Source of the DNA: Stutzerimonas stutzeri
GTDB lineage: Bacteria; Pseudomonadota; Gammaproteobacteria; Pseudomonadales; Pseudomonadaceae
Direction: 5' to 3'
Length of the DNA stretch: 64,000 nucleotides
Assembly (NCBI RefSeq): GCF_009789555.1
Contig: NZ_CP046902.1
Span: 1,166,001 to 1,230,000 of the forward strand
The stretch's first letter is position 1. Each line of letters opens with the position of its first letter. The notes beneath the pieces are model-generated. The model did not search any database, had not been told where the DNA came from, and saw only the letters and a list, made by a program, of their open reading frames with translations. Position numbers and translations under genes: made by a program. This document shows positions 1 to 8,886 of this stretch, one piece after another.

Positions 1-20
1 GCCTGACGGATACATCAGGC
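1..20. repeat. Short inverted repeat at window edge
   Basis: Arms at 1-6 and 15-20 are perfect reverse complements around an 8-base loop. It lies just upstream of the FecR-domain gene and has no T-run. It may be the end of an upstream terminator or an operator; the left context is missing. Confidence 0.4.
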
Positions 21-87
21 CATGATCGTGGGCATACGGGGTTCGGGCCGGCGGCCTGAAGGACGGCGCCCCGTTACGGAGACTGCA

Positions 88-567
88 ATGACCCTGTGTG
101 AACACCCTTTCGCCGTGCCAAAGCGTGCCCGGCCGTTGTTGCTTGCCGCCTTGCTGGCGCTGCCGGCGGTGGGGTATGCGCAAGCGCCCATCGAGCCGAT
201 CGGCTACATCATGAAGGTGCAAGGCGAGGCGACCGTGACCAGTCGTGGGCAGACCATCGACGCGGCGGTCGGCCAGACGGTGATCCTGGGTGCGGTCCTG
301 CGCACCGGTGCGCAGGGCTCGATGGGCGTGACGCTCACCGATAACACGGTGCTGTCGTTCGGTCCCAATAGCGAGTTCACCGTCGATGCGTATGACTTCG
401 AGCCCGCCCGTGAGGCGCTGCGGCTGAGCGCTCGCATCAGTAGCGGTACGCTGAATTTCATTTCCGGGGTCATCGCCAAGCTGAAGCCCGAGGCCGTCGA
501 GCTGAAAACGCCTACCGGAACCATCGGCGTGCGCGGTACGCATTTCCTGGTCAAGGTCGGCCCGTAG
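88..567 (+). CDS. FecR-domain periplasmic protein
   Basis: A 159-residue protein with a basic N-terminus and hydrophobic stretch ending in an Ala-Gln-Ala site, a normal Sec signal peptide. The rest matches a FecR domain: a short beta-rich unit with VQGEATV near the start, a central LRTGAQG stretch and a C-terminal TPTGTIGVRGTHF segment. There is no membrane anchor beyond the signal, so it is not a FecR-type anti-sigma factor; stand-alone FecR domains are thought to bind envelope ligands. The ATG at 88 is preferred over an in-frame ATG at 22 because the signal peptide begins there. Its stop overlaps the next GTG by one base, so it is probably translated together with the OmpA-like gene. Confidence 0.8.
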   Translation: MTLCEHPFAVPKRARPLLLAALLALPAVGYAQAPIEPIGYIMKVQGEATVTSRGQTIDAAVGQTVILGAVLRTGAQGSMGVTLTDNTVLSFGPNSEFTVDAYDFEPAREALRLSARISSGTLNFISGVIAKLKPEAVELKTPTGTIGVRGTHFLVKVGP

Positions 568-1166
568 TGAGCAAGATGCTGCGACATTGCTTCACGTTGT
601 TGTGCACGGTGCTGTTGACCGGCTGCGTGACGGGCGACTACGTGGTGCTGCTGGAAAGTCCGGATGGCACCACCGGGGCGGTGGTGGTGGAAGACGCCCA
701 TGGCCAGACGCGCCTGGACCGCAGCCATCAGGGCGTCGTGATTGGCGCCCAAGGCGCCGGTGCCAGACCCTTCAATGTCGGGGAACTGCGCATCGCACGC
801 GATTTTTCGGCGGCGCTGGCAGCGCAGCCGGCTCTGCCGCAACGCTTCGAGCTGTATTTCGTGATAGGCAGCGCGGAGCTGACTGTCGAGTCCGCGCGGG
901 CCTTCGAGCAGGTCGTCGAGGCGATCCGCCTGCGTGGGCCGTCGGCCGTTTCGGTCATTGGTCATACTGATACGCTGAGCGGTCCGATCTGGAACGAGCA
1001 GTTGGGCCTCATCCGCGCCCAGGCGGTTGCGAGGATGCTGCGCGAGCGGGAAATCGAGGTAATCGATCTGAGCGTTTCGTCCCACGGCGAGCGAAACCTG
1101 CTGATCAAGACCGCCGATGGCGTGTCCGAGCCGCGCAACCGCCGGGTCGAAGTCAGCGTTCGCTGA
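567..1166 (+). CDS. OmpA-family peptidoglycan-binding lipoprotein
   Basis: About 199 residues. The N-terminus has a signal peptide ending in a lipobox (LLTGC), so the mature protein should be a lipoprotein. The C-terminal half is an OmpA-like peptidoglycan-binding domain with the typical YFVIGSAELT start, the VIGHTDT loop and the ending EPRNRRVEVSVR. The GTG at 567 overlaps the FecR gene's stop; an ATG at 576 is an alternative. The gene converges with the CHASE2 cyclase with only six bases between stops. Pairing with a FecR-domain protein suggests both sit in the periplasm, one held to the outer membrane and cell wall. Function beyond anchoring is unknown. Confidence 0.8.
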   Translation: MSKMLRHCFTLLCTVLLTGCVTGDYVVLLESPDGTTGAVVVEDAHGQTRLDRSHQGVVIGAQGAGARPFNVGELRIARDFSAALAAQPALPQRFELYFVIGSAELTVESARAFEQVVEAIRLRGPSAVSVIGHTDTLSGPIWNEQLGLIRAQAVARMLREREIEVIDLSVSSHGERNLLIKTADGVSEPRNRRVEVSVR

Positions 1167-1172
1167 GTCGCC

Positions 1173-3281
1173 TCATTTTTCCGTCATCAGGATCCGCTCG
1201 CCCCGCTGGCCGCCCCGTAGCCGTTGCAGTTGGTAATGCACCAGGGCGTCCAGCGGTCGTTCGGCATGCAGCCGTTCGAAGGCGCCGAGCGCCTGTTCAT
1301 CTTCGTGTGCAAGCAGGGCGTAGGCGGCGTCGTAGGCCGTGTCGGTGTCTGTGTCGCAGGGTTCGTAGAGGCGGATCGGACGCGCCTTGCCCTTGAGCAG
1401 AACGTCGCCAACGGCCCGCATCGGCACGCTCGGATTGGCTGCGCGGATGGTTGCCGAGACGCAAAGGTCAGTGCCCAGGTAGCGGTTCAAGCCTTCCAGG
1501 CGAGCCGCAACGTTGACCGCATCGCCCAGCGCTCGGTAATCGAAGAGGGTCGCGCCGCCGAAATTGCCCACCACGACTTCGCCACTGTGCGCGCTGATAC
1601 GGGTGCGGCCCAGTGCGATGCCGGCCGCGTGCTGGGCGGCGGTGTGCGCTCGGGTGAAACGTCGAATGTCCAGCGCGCAGGCCAGGGCGCGGCGCTGATG
1701 ATCGGCCTGCACGAGCGGCGCGGAGAACAGGATCGCCATGCCGTCACCGACGATGCGCTCGACCGTGCCCTCATGTTTGAAGGCGATCTGGATGATGCCT
1801 TCGAGGTACTCGTTGAGCATGCCGACCACCTGTTCCGGTGACCGCCGTTCCATCAGCGAGGTGAAGTCGGTGATGTCGGTGAAGACGAAGCTGCAATGGC
1901 GACGTTCGCCGCCGAGCTGCAGTTGTTCCGGATGGCGCACCAGGTGTCCGACGAGGTTGGGTGAGATATAGCGCGAGAAGGCATCGCGAACCCAGCGCTG
2001 TTGTTGCTCGCTGGCACGGTGCCGGGCGAGGCTGGCGCCGAGGTAGACCAGTAGCAGGCCGATCGACAGGGTCAGCGCGTCGAGCAGCAAGCCATGGCGT
2101 GAATAGGCCCACCAGGCCGTTGCATTAAGGGCCGCGAGCATGGCCGCAGCGACCCAGGCGGCGGTGAACGCGCCACTGCTCAAGGTCAGGGCGCACAACA
2201 ACAGTCCGGCCAGCAACAGGGACAGCGCCTCGACCGGGCTCGCCCAGAATGGCCGTTGCAGGACGGTATCGTTCAGCGCCTGCTCGATCGCCTGGGCGTG
2301 TATCTGCACGCCTGGAAGCATTCCGCCAAGCGGACTGAAACGCAGGTCCTGCAGGCCCTGGGCGGAGCTGCCGATCAAGACGATGCTGCCTTCGAACTGC
2401 CCGGCGGACGCATCGCCCAGCACACGCCAGGCCGGCGAGGTCTGCCCGCTCAGGTCGCGGCGATAATGCAGCCAGAGCTCACCCTGACGATTGGTTGGCA
2501 GCGTCAGGTGGCCGATCCCGACGCGCTCGACGGCGCCGCTCGCAGCGGTTTCGATGCGATAACGCGTCTGCCCAAGGTAGAGGCGCAAGGCTTCGGCGGC
2601 CAGCGAGGGATACAGGTGATCGCCGACACGAATCATCGCCGGTACGCGTCGCACCACGCCGTCGGCGTCGGGACGAAAGCTCATGGCACCGTTGCCGGCC
2701 GCCGCGTTCTCCAGTAAAGGGAGCGCGGCGGTGGTGCCCATGTAGGCGGAGAAGCCCGGCGCCTTGGCACCGGCGGTCATCTGGACGCCGAAACGGCTCA
2801 GCGGAGCAGTCGACGACGCCGTGCGGGTGGTCGCGAAACCGAGCACGCTGGGCTGACGAGCGAGGGCGGTGGCCAATTGCAGGTCATGGTCGGGCAAGGC
2901 CTGGAGCGTCTGCGCGAGTTCGGGCGGCAGCTCCAGCTGCTTCGACAGATACTGCGGTGAACTGCGGTCCGGCTCGGCGAACAGCACATCGAACACCACC
3001 ACCGCAGCGCCGGCCTGGTGCAGCCGCTCCAGCAACTGCGCCAGCCGGTCACGCGGCCAGGGCCATTGGCCGAGGCGGGTAAGGCTGGCTTCGTCGATGT
3101 CCACCACCTGAACGGTGGTCTGCGCCGGTGCCGGGCGCGGCTGCCAGCGCTGGTATTGGTCGAACAGGCTGTTGCGCAAGCTCTGCAACATCAAGGGTTC
3201 GGCCAGATACAGGGCGCAGGCGGCGAGCAAGCCGGTCATGGCCAGCAACAGACGCGGTGCCTGGGTTCGGAGCGGTGTCAC
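1173..3281 (-). CDS. CHASE2-domain class III nucleotide cyclase
   Basis: A 702-residue inner-membrane protein: one N-terminal helix, a periplasmic CHASE2 sensor over about residues 35-340 (VVDIDEASLTRLGQWPWPR near its start), three helices at about 350-420, then a cytoplasmic class III cyclase domain. The two metal-binding aspartates are present (FTDITDF and GDGMA), as are the transition-state Asn and Arg in AVNVAARLEG, so activity is likely. The purine-selecting lysine position is Arg (VERIVGD) and the usual Thr of the second motif is Arg (FDYRALGD), so cAMP is probable but not proven. It is convergent with the FecR/OmpA pair and may respond to the same envelope state. Confidence 0.85.
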   Translation of the reverse strand: MTPLRTQAPRLLLAMTGLLAACALYLAEPLMLQSLRNSLFDQYQRWQPRPAPAQTTVQVVDIDEASLTRLGQWPWPRDRLAQLLERLHQAGAAVVVFDVLFAEPDRSSPQYLSKQLELPPELAQTLQALPDHDLQLATALARQPSVLGFATTRTASSTAPLSRFGVQMTAGAKAPGFSAYMGTTAALPLLENAAAGNGAMSFRPDADGVVRRVPAMIRVGDHLYPSLAAEALRLYLGQTRYRIETAASGAVERVGIGHLTLPTNRQGELWLHYRRDLSGQTSPAWRVLGDASAGQFEGSIVLIGSSAQGLQDLRFSPLGGMLPGVQIHAQAIEQALNDTVLQRPFWASPVEALSLLLAGLLLCALTLSSGAFTAAWVAAAMLAALNATAWWAYSRHGLLLDALTLSIGLLLVYLGASLARHRASEQQQRWVRDAFSRYISPNLVGHLVRHPEQLQLGGERRHCSFVFTDITDFTSLMERRSPEQVVGMLNEYLEGIIQIAFKHEGTVERIVGDGMAILFSAPLVQADHQRRALACALDIRRFTRAHTAAQHAAGIALGRTRISAHSGEVVVGNFGGATLFDYRALGDAVNVAARLEGLNRYLGTDLCVSATIRAANPSVPMRAVGDVLLKGKARPIRLYEPCDTDTDTAYDAAYALLAHEDEQALGAFERLHAERPLDALVHYQLQRLRGGQRGERILMTEK

Positions 3282-3326
3282 CCGTCGCGCTCCGTGCGAC
3301 CGATCATGCTGGCCAGTTGACGAGGC

Positions 3327-3707
3327 TCAGTCCAGTACCAGGATGGCGTCCATTTCCACTTGCGCGGCTTTTGGCAATGCAGCGATGCCAATCGCGGCGC
3401 GGGCGGGGTAAGGCTGCTGGAAGTAGCGGGTCATGACTTCGTTCACCGTGGCGAAGTTGCCGAGGTCGGTGAGGAAGATATTCAGTTTGACGATGTCCTT
3501 CAGCGAGCCACCGGCGGCCTCGGCGACCGCCTTGAGGTTCTCGAAGACCTGCACGGTCTGCGCTTCGAAGCCTTCCACCAGTTCCATGGTCTTGGGGTCG
3601 AGCGGGATCTGCCCGGACATGTAGACGGTGTTGCCGGCCTTGATCGCCTGGGAGTAGGGGCCGATGGCGGCGGGTGCGTTGTCGCTGTTGATCACGGTGC
3701 GGGGCAT
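3327..3707 (-). CDS. ridA: RidA family enamine/imine deaminase
   Basis: A 126-residue cytoplasmic RidA (YjgF/YER057c) protein, the usual length. It hydrolyses reactive 2-aminoacrylate-type enamines and imines released by PLP enzymes, protecting other enzymes. The conserved substrate-binding arginine is in YPARAAIGIAALPK and the C-terminal glutamate in AQVEMDAI. It lies just downstream of spoT on the same strand (103-base gap), as in other pseudomonads, and has its own room for a promoter. It is one of two RidA-type genes here; the other, at 31.1 kb, is more divergent. Confidence 0.92.
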   Translation of the reverse strand: MPRTVINSDNAPAAIGPYSQAIKAGNTVYMSGQIPLDPKTMELVEGFEAQTVQVFENLKAVAEAAGGSLKDIVKLNIFLTDLGNFATVNEVMTRYFQQPYPARAAIGIAALPKAAQVEMDAILVLD

Positions 3708-3810
3708 GAAACGTCCTCGTTCGAGCGCTAGAGGCGATCGCCTGAAGCTGGAAAGTAAAGGCGTGATGCTAGACGAAGCCAGGCAGAGGAGGCCAGCCTT
3801 TCCCGTGTGC

Positions 3811-5919
3811 TCAGGCTTTCATGCGGGTGATGCGCATGACGCCCTTGATGGCGCGCAGCTTCTTGATCACGCGGGCAAGGTGTACGCGGTCGTGGACGCT
3901 GACCACCAGCTGGACAACGCTGATGCGGCCGTCGCGCTCGTCCATGCCGATCTTCTCGATGTTGCCGTCGGCGGCGTTGACGCTACCGGCGAGCAGGGCG
4001 ATCAGGCCGCGCTGGTGTTCCAGCTCGACGCGCAACTCGACGTTGAACTCGCCGGTCACGTCCTTGGACCAGGACAACTGGATGCATTTGTCCGGATTAT
4101 GGCGGACTTCGCTGATGTTCCGGCAGGTTTCCAGATGCACCACCATGCCCTTGCCGGCAGACAGGTGGCCGACGATCGGATCGCCCGGAATCGGGGTGCA
4201 GCATTTCGCGTAGTTGAGTACCAGGCCTTCGGTGCCACGAATCGCCAGTGGCCCCTCGGCGCTTGGTGCCTGCTCGCCTTCGCTGGCCAGCAGGCGGCGC
4301 GCGATGACATAGGCCATGCGATTGCCGAGGCCGATATCCTCGAGCAGGTCCTCGACGACGTCCATGTGGTATTCATTGAGCACCGCCTGGATGCGCTCGC
4401 GGGAAATCTTTTCCAGGCTGGTCTCGAAGCCGGTCAGGGCCTTGTTCAGCAAGCGCTCGCCAAGGTTGATCGACTCAGAGCGGCGTTGCAGCTTGAGCGC
4501 ATGACGGATGTGAGTGCGTGCCTTGCCGGTGACGACGAAATTGAGCCACGCGGGGTTCGGCCGCGCGCCGGGGGCGGTAACGATCTCCACCGTGCAGCCG
4601 CTTTCGAGTGCCTGTGACAGTGGCGCCAGGCGCCGATTGACGCGGCAGGCAATGCAGGTGTTGCCGACATCGGTGTGCACCGCATAGGCGAAATCCACGG
4701 CCGTCGAGCCCTTGGGCAACTCCATGATGCTGCCCTTGGGGGTAAAGACGTAGACCTCGTCCGGGAACAGGTCGATCTTCACGCTTTCGATGAATTCCAG
4801 TGAATTGCCGGCGCGCTCCTGCAACTCCAGCACGCCCTTGACCCATTGCCGCGCGCGGGCGTGAGTGCCCTGGGGCGCCTCGTCGTCGTTGGATTTGTAC
4901 AGCCAGTGTGCGGCGATGCCGTTGTTGGCCATTTCTTCCATTTCACGGGTGCGGATCTGGATCTCGATCGGTACGCCGTGCATGCCGAACAGTGTCGTGT
5001 GCAGCGACTGGTAACCGTTGGCCTTGGGGATCGCGATGTAATCCTTGAAGCGTCCCGGCAGCGGTTTGTAGAGGCTGTGCACGGCGCCAAGCACGCGGTA
5101 GCAGGTGTCGACCTTGTCTACCACGATGCGGAAGGCATAGACGTCCATGATCTCGTTGAACGCCTTGCGCTTGCCGCGCATCTTTTTGTAGATGCTGAAC
5201 AGGTGCTTTTCGCGGCCCATCACCTCGCCTTCCAGGCCTTCGCGCTCGAGGCAGTGGATCAGCGACTGTTCGATTTTATCGACGATCTCATTGCGGTTGC
5301 CGCGAGCACGGCGGACGGCGGCGCGGATGCGTTCCGAGCGCATCGGATGCATGGCCTTGAAGCCGAGGTCCTCGAACTCCACGCGCATGGCATGCATGCC
5401 CAGCCGGTTGGCGATGGGCGCATAGATTTCCAGGGTTTCCTTGGCAATCCGACGGCGCTTTTCGCCGGCCAGTACTTCCAGTGTGCGCATGTTGTGCAGG
5501 CGGTCGGCGAGCTTGACCAGGATCACGCGGATGTCGCGTGCCATGGCCATGGCCATCTTCTGGAAATTTTCGGCCTGGGCCTCGGCCTTGGTCTCGAATT
5601 TCATCTGGGTCAGCTTGCTGACCCCGTCCACCAGTTCGGCGACGGTCTCACCGAACTGGGCGGTGAGCGCTTCCTTGGAAATGCCGGTGTCCTCGATGAC
5701 GTCGTGCAGCATGGCCGCCATCAGGCTCTGATGGTCCATGTGCATGTCGGCGAGGATGTTGGCTACCGCGAGGGGGTGGGTGACGTAGGCTTCACCGCTG
5801 CGCCGGCGCTGACCGTCGTGGGCCTGCTCGGCATAGAAATAGGCACGGCGCACCAGGTTGACCTGTTCTGCGCCGAGATAGGTCGACAGGCGATCGGCAA
5901 GTGCGTCTATGGCTGGCAA
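3811..5919 (-). CDS. spoT: Bifunctional (p)ppGpp synthetase/hydrolase SpoT
   Basis: A 702-residue Rel/Spo protein that makes and degrades the alarmone (p)ppGpp. Domains in order: HD hydrolase with an intact HD pair (MLHDVIEDT), synthetase (PGRFKDYIAIPKANGYQS), TGS (VYVFTPKGSIMELPKGS), a zinc-finger/helical region and a C-terminal ACT domain ending RITRMKA. The intact HD motif separates it from RelA. The start is TTG at 5919, supported by AAGGAG seven bases upstream and by the family's conserved N-terminus. It follows rpoZ by 60 bases on the same strand, the classic gmk-rpoZ-spoT order; omega is itself part of a ppGpp binding site on RNA polymerase. Confidence 0.95.
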   Translation of the reverse strand: MPAIDALADRLSTYLGAEQVNLVRRAYFYAEQAHDGQRRRSGEAYVTHPLAVANILADMHMDHQSLMAAMLHDVIEDTGISKEALTAQFGETVAELVDGVSKLTQMKFETKAEAQAENFQKMAMAMARDIRVILVKLADRLHNMRTLEVLAGEKRRRIAKETLEIYAPIANRLGMHAMRVEFEDLGFKAMHPMRSERIRAAVRRARGNRNEIVDKIEQSLIHCLEREGLEGEVMGREKHLFSIYKKMRGKRKAFNEIMDVYAFRIVVDKVDTCYRVLGAVHSLYKPLPGRFKDYIAIPKANGYQSLHTTLFGMHGVPIEIQIRTREMEEMANNGIAAHWLYKSNDDEAPQGTHARARQWVKGVLELQERAGNSLEFIESVKIDLFPDEVYVFTPKGSIMELPKGSTAVDFAYAVHTDVGNTCIACRVNRRLAPLSQALESGCTVEIVTAPGARPNPAWLNFVVTGKARTHIRHALKLQRRSESINLGERLLNKALTGFETSLEKISRERIQAVLNEYHMDVVEDLLEDIGLGNRMAYVIARRLLASEGEQAPSAEGPLAIRGTEGLVLNYAKCCTPIPGDPIVGHLSAGKGMVVHLETCRNISEVRHNPDKCIQLSWSKDVTGEFNVELRVELEHQRGLIALLAGSVNAADGNIEKIGMDERDGRISVVQLVVSVHDRVHLARVIKKLRAIKGVMRITRMKA

Positions 5920-5979
5920 GGGTATGCTCCTTGCCGGCTGGGCGCTGTATTTGCGGTTCGACTTCGACCTGGCATTTAA

Positions 5980-6243
5980 TCAGAGGGCCTCGTTGGGCTC
6001 TTCCTCATACTGCACGAACAGTGGCTCGTCGTCGACGATATCGTCTTGGGCGATGACGTCATAATCCACCAGACCGGAGGCGATTTCACGCAGGGCAACC
6101 ACGGTCGGCTTGTCATTTTCCCAGGCCACTTTAGGCTCCTTGCCGCCAGTCGCGAGCTGACGCGAGCGCTTGGTGGCGAGCATGACCAGCTCGAAGCGGT
6201 TATCTACGTTGTCCAGACAGTCTTCAACGGTAACGCGGGCCAT
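5980..6243 (-). CDS. rpoZ: RNA polymerase omega subunit
   Basis: An 87-residue omega subunit that helps assemble RNA polymerase and forms part of a ppGpp site with beta-prime. The conserved MARVTVEDCL start and the NRFELVMLATKRSRQL helix are present, followed by an acidic tail. The start at 6243 is chosen because the family begins with MARVTVED; upstream in-frame ATGs add only five residues. It sits between gmk and spoT in the usual order. The 142-base gap to gmk leaves room for a separate promoter. Confidence 0.95.
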   Translation of the reverse strand: MARVTVEDCLDNVDNRFELVMLATKRSRQLATGGKEPKVAWENDKPTVVALREIASGLVDYDVIAQDDIVDDEPLFVQYEEEPNEAL

Positions 6244-6385
6244 GGTGTTCCTCATCAATAACGGTAAAGCATGCCCGAATGGGCGAGCGGACGGGATAGT
6301 CTAAAAAATCACCAGCCAATAGGGAAGCGGTAAAACAGTTCGCGGCCAGGCGGCGTGGCCGTCGCCCTGGCGGGTGGCAGTCGGC

Positions 6386-7006
6386 TCAGGCCAGCAGTTG
6401 TTCCAGCAGGCTACGGAAACGCTGCTGCTGCGGGGTTTGCAGCAGCTGGTTGGCGCGGAAGATCGCCTGCAGGTCGATCAGCGCATGGGTGAAATCGTCG
6501 TTGATCACCAGATAATCGTATTCGACGTAATGGGTCATCTCGCTGACCGCCTCGCGCATGCGCTTTTCGATTACCTCATCGCTGTCCTGGCCGCGATTGG
6601 TCAGGCGCTGGCGGAGTGCCTCCTGGGTAGGCGGCAATATGAAGATTGATTTGGCCTGTGGCATCACCTGGCGGACCTGCTGAGCGCCCTGCCAATCGAT
6701 TTCCAGGATCAGGTCGTAACCTTCGTCCAGGGTCTGCTCGAGCCAGCGCTGGGAGGTGCCGTAAAGGTTGCCAAATACCTCGGCATGTTCGAGAAACTCA
6801 CCGTGCTCCAGGCGCTCGAGGAACTCTTCGCGGCTGACGAAGTGATAGTTGACGCCGTCCACCTCGCCTGGCCGCATGGGGCGCGTGGTGTGTGACACCG
6901 AAACGCGAACCTGCGGTTGGGCATCGAGCAGGGCCTTGACCAGGCTGGTCTTGCCGGCCCCGGAAGGCGCGGAAACGATGTAGAGCGTACCGGTGGAGGC
7001 TGACAT
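6386..7006 (-). CDS. gmk: Guanylate kinase
   Basis: A 206-residue cytoplasmic guanylate kinase that phosphorylates GMP to GDP with ATP. The P-loop SAPSGAGKTSL lies at the N-terminus, followed by the GMP-binding SVSHTTRPMRPGEVDG segment. The start at 7006 gives the usual MSASTGTLYIVSAP N-terminus; an upstream ATG at 7033 would add nine residues and is less likely. It is first in the gmk-rpoZ-spoT cluster and lies 70 bases downstream of yicC on the same strand. Confidence 0.96.
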   Translation of the reverse strand: MSASTGTLYIVSAPSGAGKTSLVKALLDAQPQVRVSVSHTTRPMRPGEVDGVNYHFVSREEFLERLEHGEFLEHAEVFGNLYGTSQRWLEQTLDEGYDLILEIDWQGAQQVRQVMPQAKSIFILPPTQEALRQRLTNRGQDSDEVIEKRMREAVSEMTHYVEYDYLVINDDFTHALIDLQAIFRANQLLQTPQQQRFRSLLEQLLA

Positions 7007-7076
7007 GGGATTCTCTGTACGGTTGCTGGGCATGCCCGGGCGGACGGGCGCTCCGTCTCACGGCCAAGCGTAGTTG

Positions 7077-7940
7077 CTATTCGATGTTCTGGACCTGTTC
7101 GCGCATCTGTTCGATGAGCACTTTCAGATTCACCGCCGCCTGGGTGCTGCGCGTGTCGAACGCCTTGGAGCCCAGGGTATTGGCCTCGCGGTTGAGCTCC
7201 TGCATGAGAAAGTCCAGGCGACGACCGGCGGCACCGCCGGATTTCAGTACCCGCCGGACTTCGCTGACATGCGTGCCGAGACGATCGAGTTCTTCGGCTA
7301 CGTCGCTCTTCTGCGCGAGCAGTACCCATTCCTGCTCGAGGCGTTGTGGGTCCAGTTCGACGCGCATCTCGGCGCAGCGATCGAGGATTTTCTGCCGCTG
7401 CGCGGCGAGCACCTGCGGGACCTGCGAGCGAAGCGTCGCGGTCTCTTCGGTGATGGCGTCGAGGCGCTCGTTGATCAGGCGGGCCAGCTCTTCACCTTCG
7501 CGCTGGCGCCCATTGCGCAGCTCCGCCAGAGTGGTGTGGAACAGCTGCAGCGCGGCATTGTTGAGTGCCTTAGGATCAGCCGAGTCGCCCACCAGCACGC
7601 CCGGCCAGGCGAGTATCTCCAGTGGATCGAGCGGGGCGGGCTGCTTGATCAGCGCGGCGACGCGCTCGGCTGCGGCAATCAACTGGCTGGCGCGGTGGCT
7701 GTCGACTTGCATCGAACGGCCCGCGGCATCCTCGGCGAAGCGCAGCGTGCATTCGACCTTGCCGCGCGAGAGCCCTTTGCGCAATGCGTCGCGAACCGAA
7801 CCTTCCAGGTCCCGGAAGGCTTCGGGCAGGCGCAGGTGCGGCTCCAGATAACGATGGTTCACCGAGCGGATTTCCCAGCTGAGGGTGCCGTGGTCGCCGG
7901 CCTGCTCGGCGCGTGCGAAGGCGGTCATGCTGTGAATCAT
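7077..7940 (-). CDS. yicC: YicC family endoribonuclease-like protein
   Basis: A 287-residue YicC protein. It begins MIHSMTAFARAE, the family signature, and ends with the DUF1732 domain motif (QELNREANTLGSKA). Family members from enteric bacteria and others are reported as endoribonucleases involved in small-RNA turnover; this one is inferred by homology. The start at 7940 is set by the signature, as an upstream open frame shows no homology. It is divergent from rph with about 207 bases between starts, an order conserved in pseudomonads. Confidence 0.9.
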   Translation of the reverse strand: MIHSMTAFARAEQAGDHGTLSWEIRSVNHRYLEPHLRLPEAFRDLEGSVRDALRKGLSRGKVECTLRFAEDAAGRSMQVDSHRASQLIAAAERVAALIKQPAPLDPLEILAWPGVLVGDSADPKALNNAALQLFHTTLAELRNGRQREGEELARLINERLDAITEETATLRSQVPQVLAAQRQKILDRCAEMRVELDPQRLEQEWVLLAQKSDVAEELDRLGTHVSEVRRVLKSGGAAGRRLDFLMQELNREANTLGSKAFDTRSTQAAVNLKVLIEQMREQVQNIE

Positions 7941-8147
7941 TGGGTAAACCCCTCGGGTGCGGTACGAAAGGCGGAGGATTGTAAAGGAAAAACCGGATAT
8001 TGGCCTGCGCGCATCGCCTTGCTCGTCGCCTGGCTCGGGGCAATCCGTGCGGGCGCAAGGCCACTCCATGGCTCGGCGATGGCCCTTCTATCGGCCGACA
8101 CCTCTATAATGGCGGCCAACTCACTTTTCAGAACCAGGATGAACCCC

Positions 8148-8870
8148 ATGAAACGTCCCAGTGGCCGCGCCGCCGACCAGCTGCGTTCAATCCGCATCAC
8201 GCGCAACTACACCAAGCATGCCGAAGGGTCGGTGCTGGTGGAGTTCGGCGACACCAAGGTGATCTGCACCGCCAGCATCGAAAATGGCGTACCACGTTTC
8301 CTCAAGGGGCAGGGCCAGGGCTGGTTGACCGCCGAGTACGGCATGCTGCCGCGCGCCACCGGTGAGCGTAACCAGCGTGAAGCCAGTCGGGGCAAGCAGG
8401 GCGGACGTACCCTGGAAATCCAGCGCCTGATCGGTCGCTCGCTGCGCGCATCGCTGGACATGAGCAAATTGGGGGAGAACACGATCTACATCGACTGCGA
8501 TGTGATCCAGGCCGATGGCGGCACCCGCACGGCCTCGATTACCGGTGCGATGGTGGCGCTGGTCGATGCCCTCAAGCTGCTCAAGAAGCGCGGCGGGCTG
8601 AAAGGTGGCGATCCGCTCAAACAGATGGTCGCGGCGGTATCGGTGGGTATCTACCAGGGCGAGCCGGTGCTCGATCTGGATTATCTTGAAGACTCGGCTG
8701 CCGAGACCGACCTGAACGTGGTGATGACCAGTACCGGTGGCTTCATCGAAGTGCAGGGTACTGCCGAAGGCGCGCCGTTCCAGCCACAGGAACTCAACGC
8801 CATGCTCGCTCTGGCTCAGGGCGGCATGAACGACTTGTTCGCGCTGCAGCTGGCCGCGCTCGCCGATTGA
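8148..8870 (+). CDS. rph: Ribonuclease PH
   Basis: A 240-residue RNase PH that trims the 3' ends of tRNA precursors by phosphorolysis and acts as a ring-shaped hexamer. The N-terminus MKRPSGRAADQLRSIRI and the phosphate-binding MLPRATGERNQREASRGKQ-like segment are present, as are the catalytic-region residues around IYIDCDVIQADGGTRTASITGA. The ATG at 8148, with AGGA about eight bases upstream, gives the family length; the open frame runs far upstream but lies antisense to yicC. Unlike E. coli K-12, no frameshift is seen. Confidence 0.95.
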   Translation: MKRPSGRAADQLRSIRITRNYTKHAEGSVLVEFGDTKVICTASIENGVPRFLKGQGQGWLTAEYGMLPRATGERNQREASRGKQGGRTLEIQRLIGRSLRASLDMSKLGENTIYIDCDVIQADGGTRTASITGAMVALVDALKLLKKRGGLKGGDPLKQMVAAVSVGIYQGEPVLDLDYLEDSAAETDLNVVMTSTGGFIEVQGTAEGAPFQPQELNAMLALAQGGMNDLFALQLAALAD

Positions 8871-8886
8871 TACGAAGGAGAACGCC

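Noticed and set aside
3664..4617. Plus-strand open frame over the end of spoT
   Set aside because: Antisense to the conserved SpoT ACT and TGS-linked regions; no start signal or homology.
7074..8147. Long upstream extension of the rph reading frame
   Set aside because: It lies antisense to yicC, lacks homology, and the conserved RNase PH N-terminus with an SD begins at 8148.
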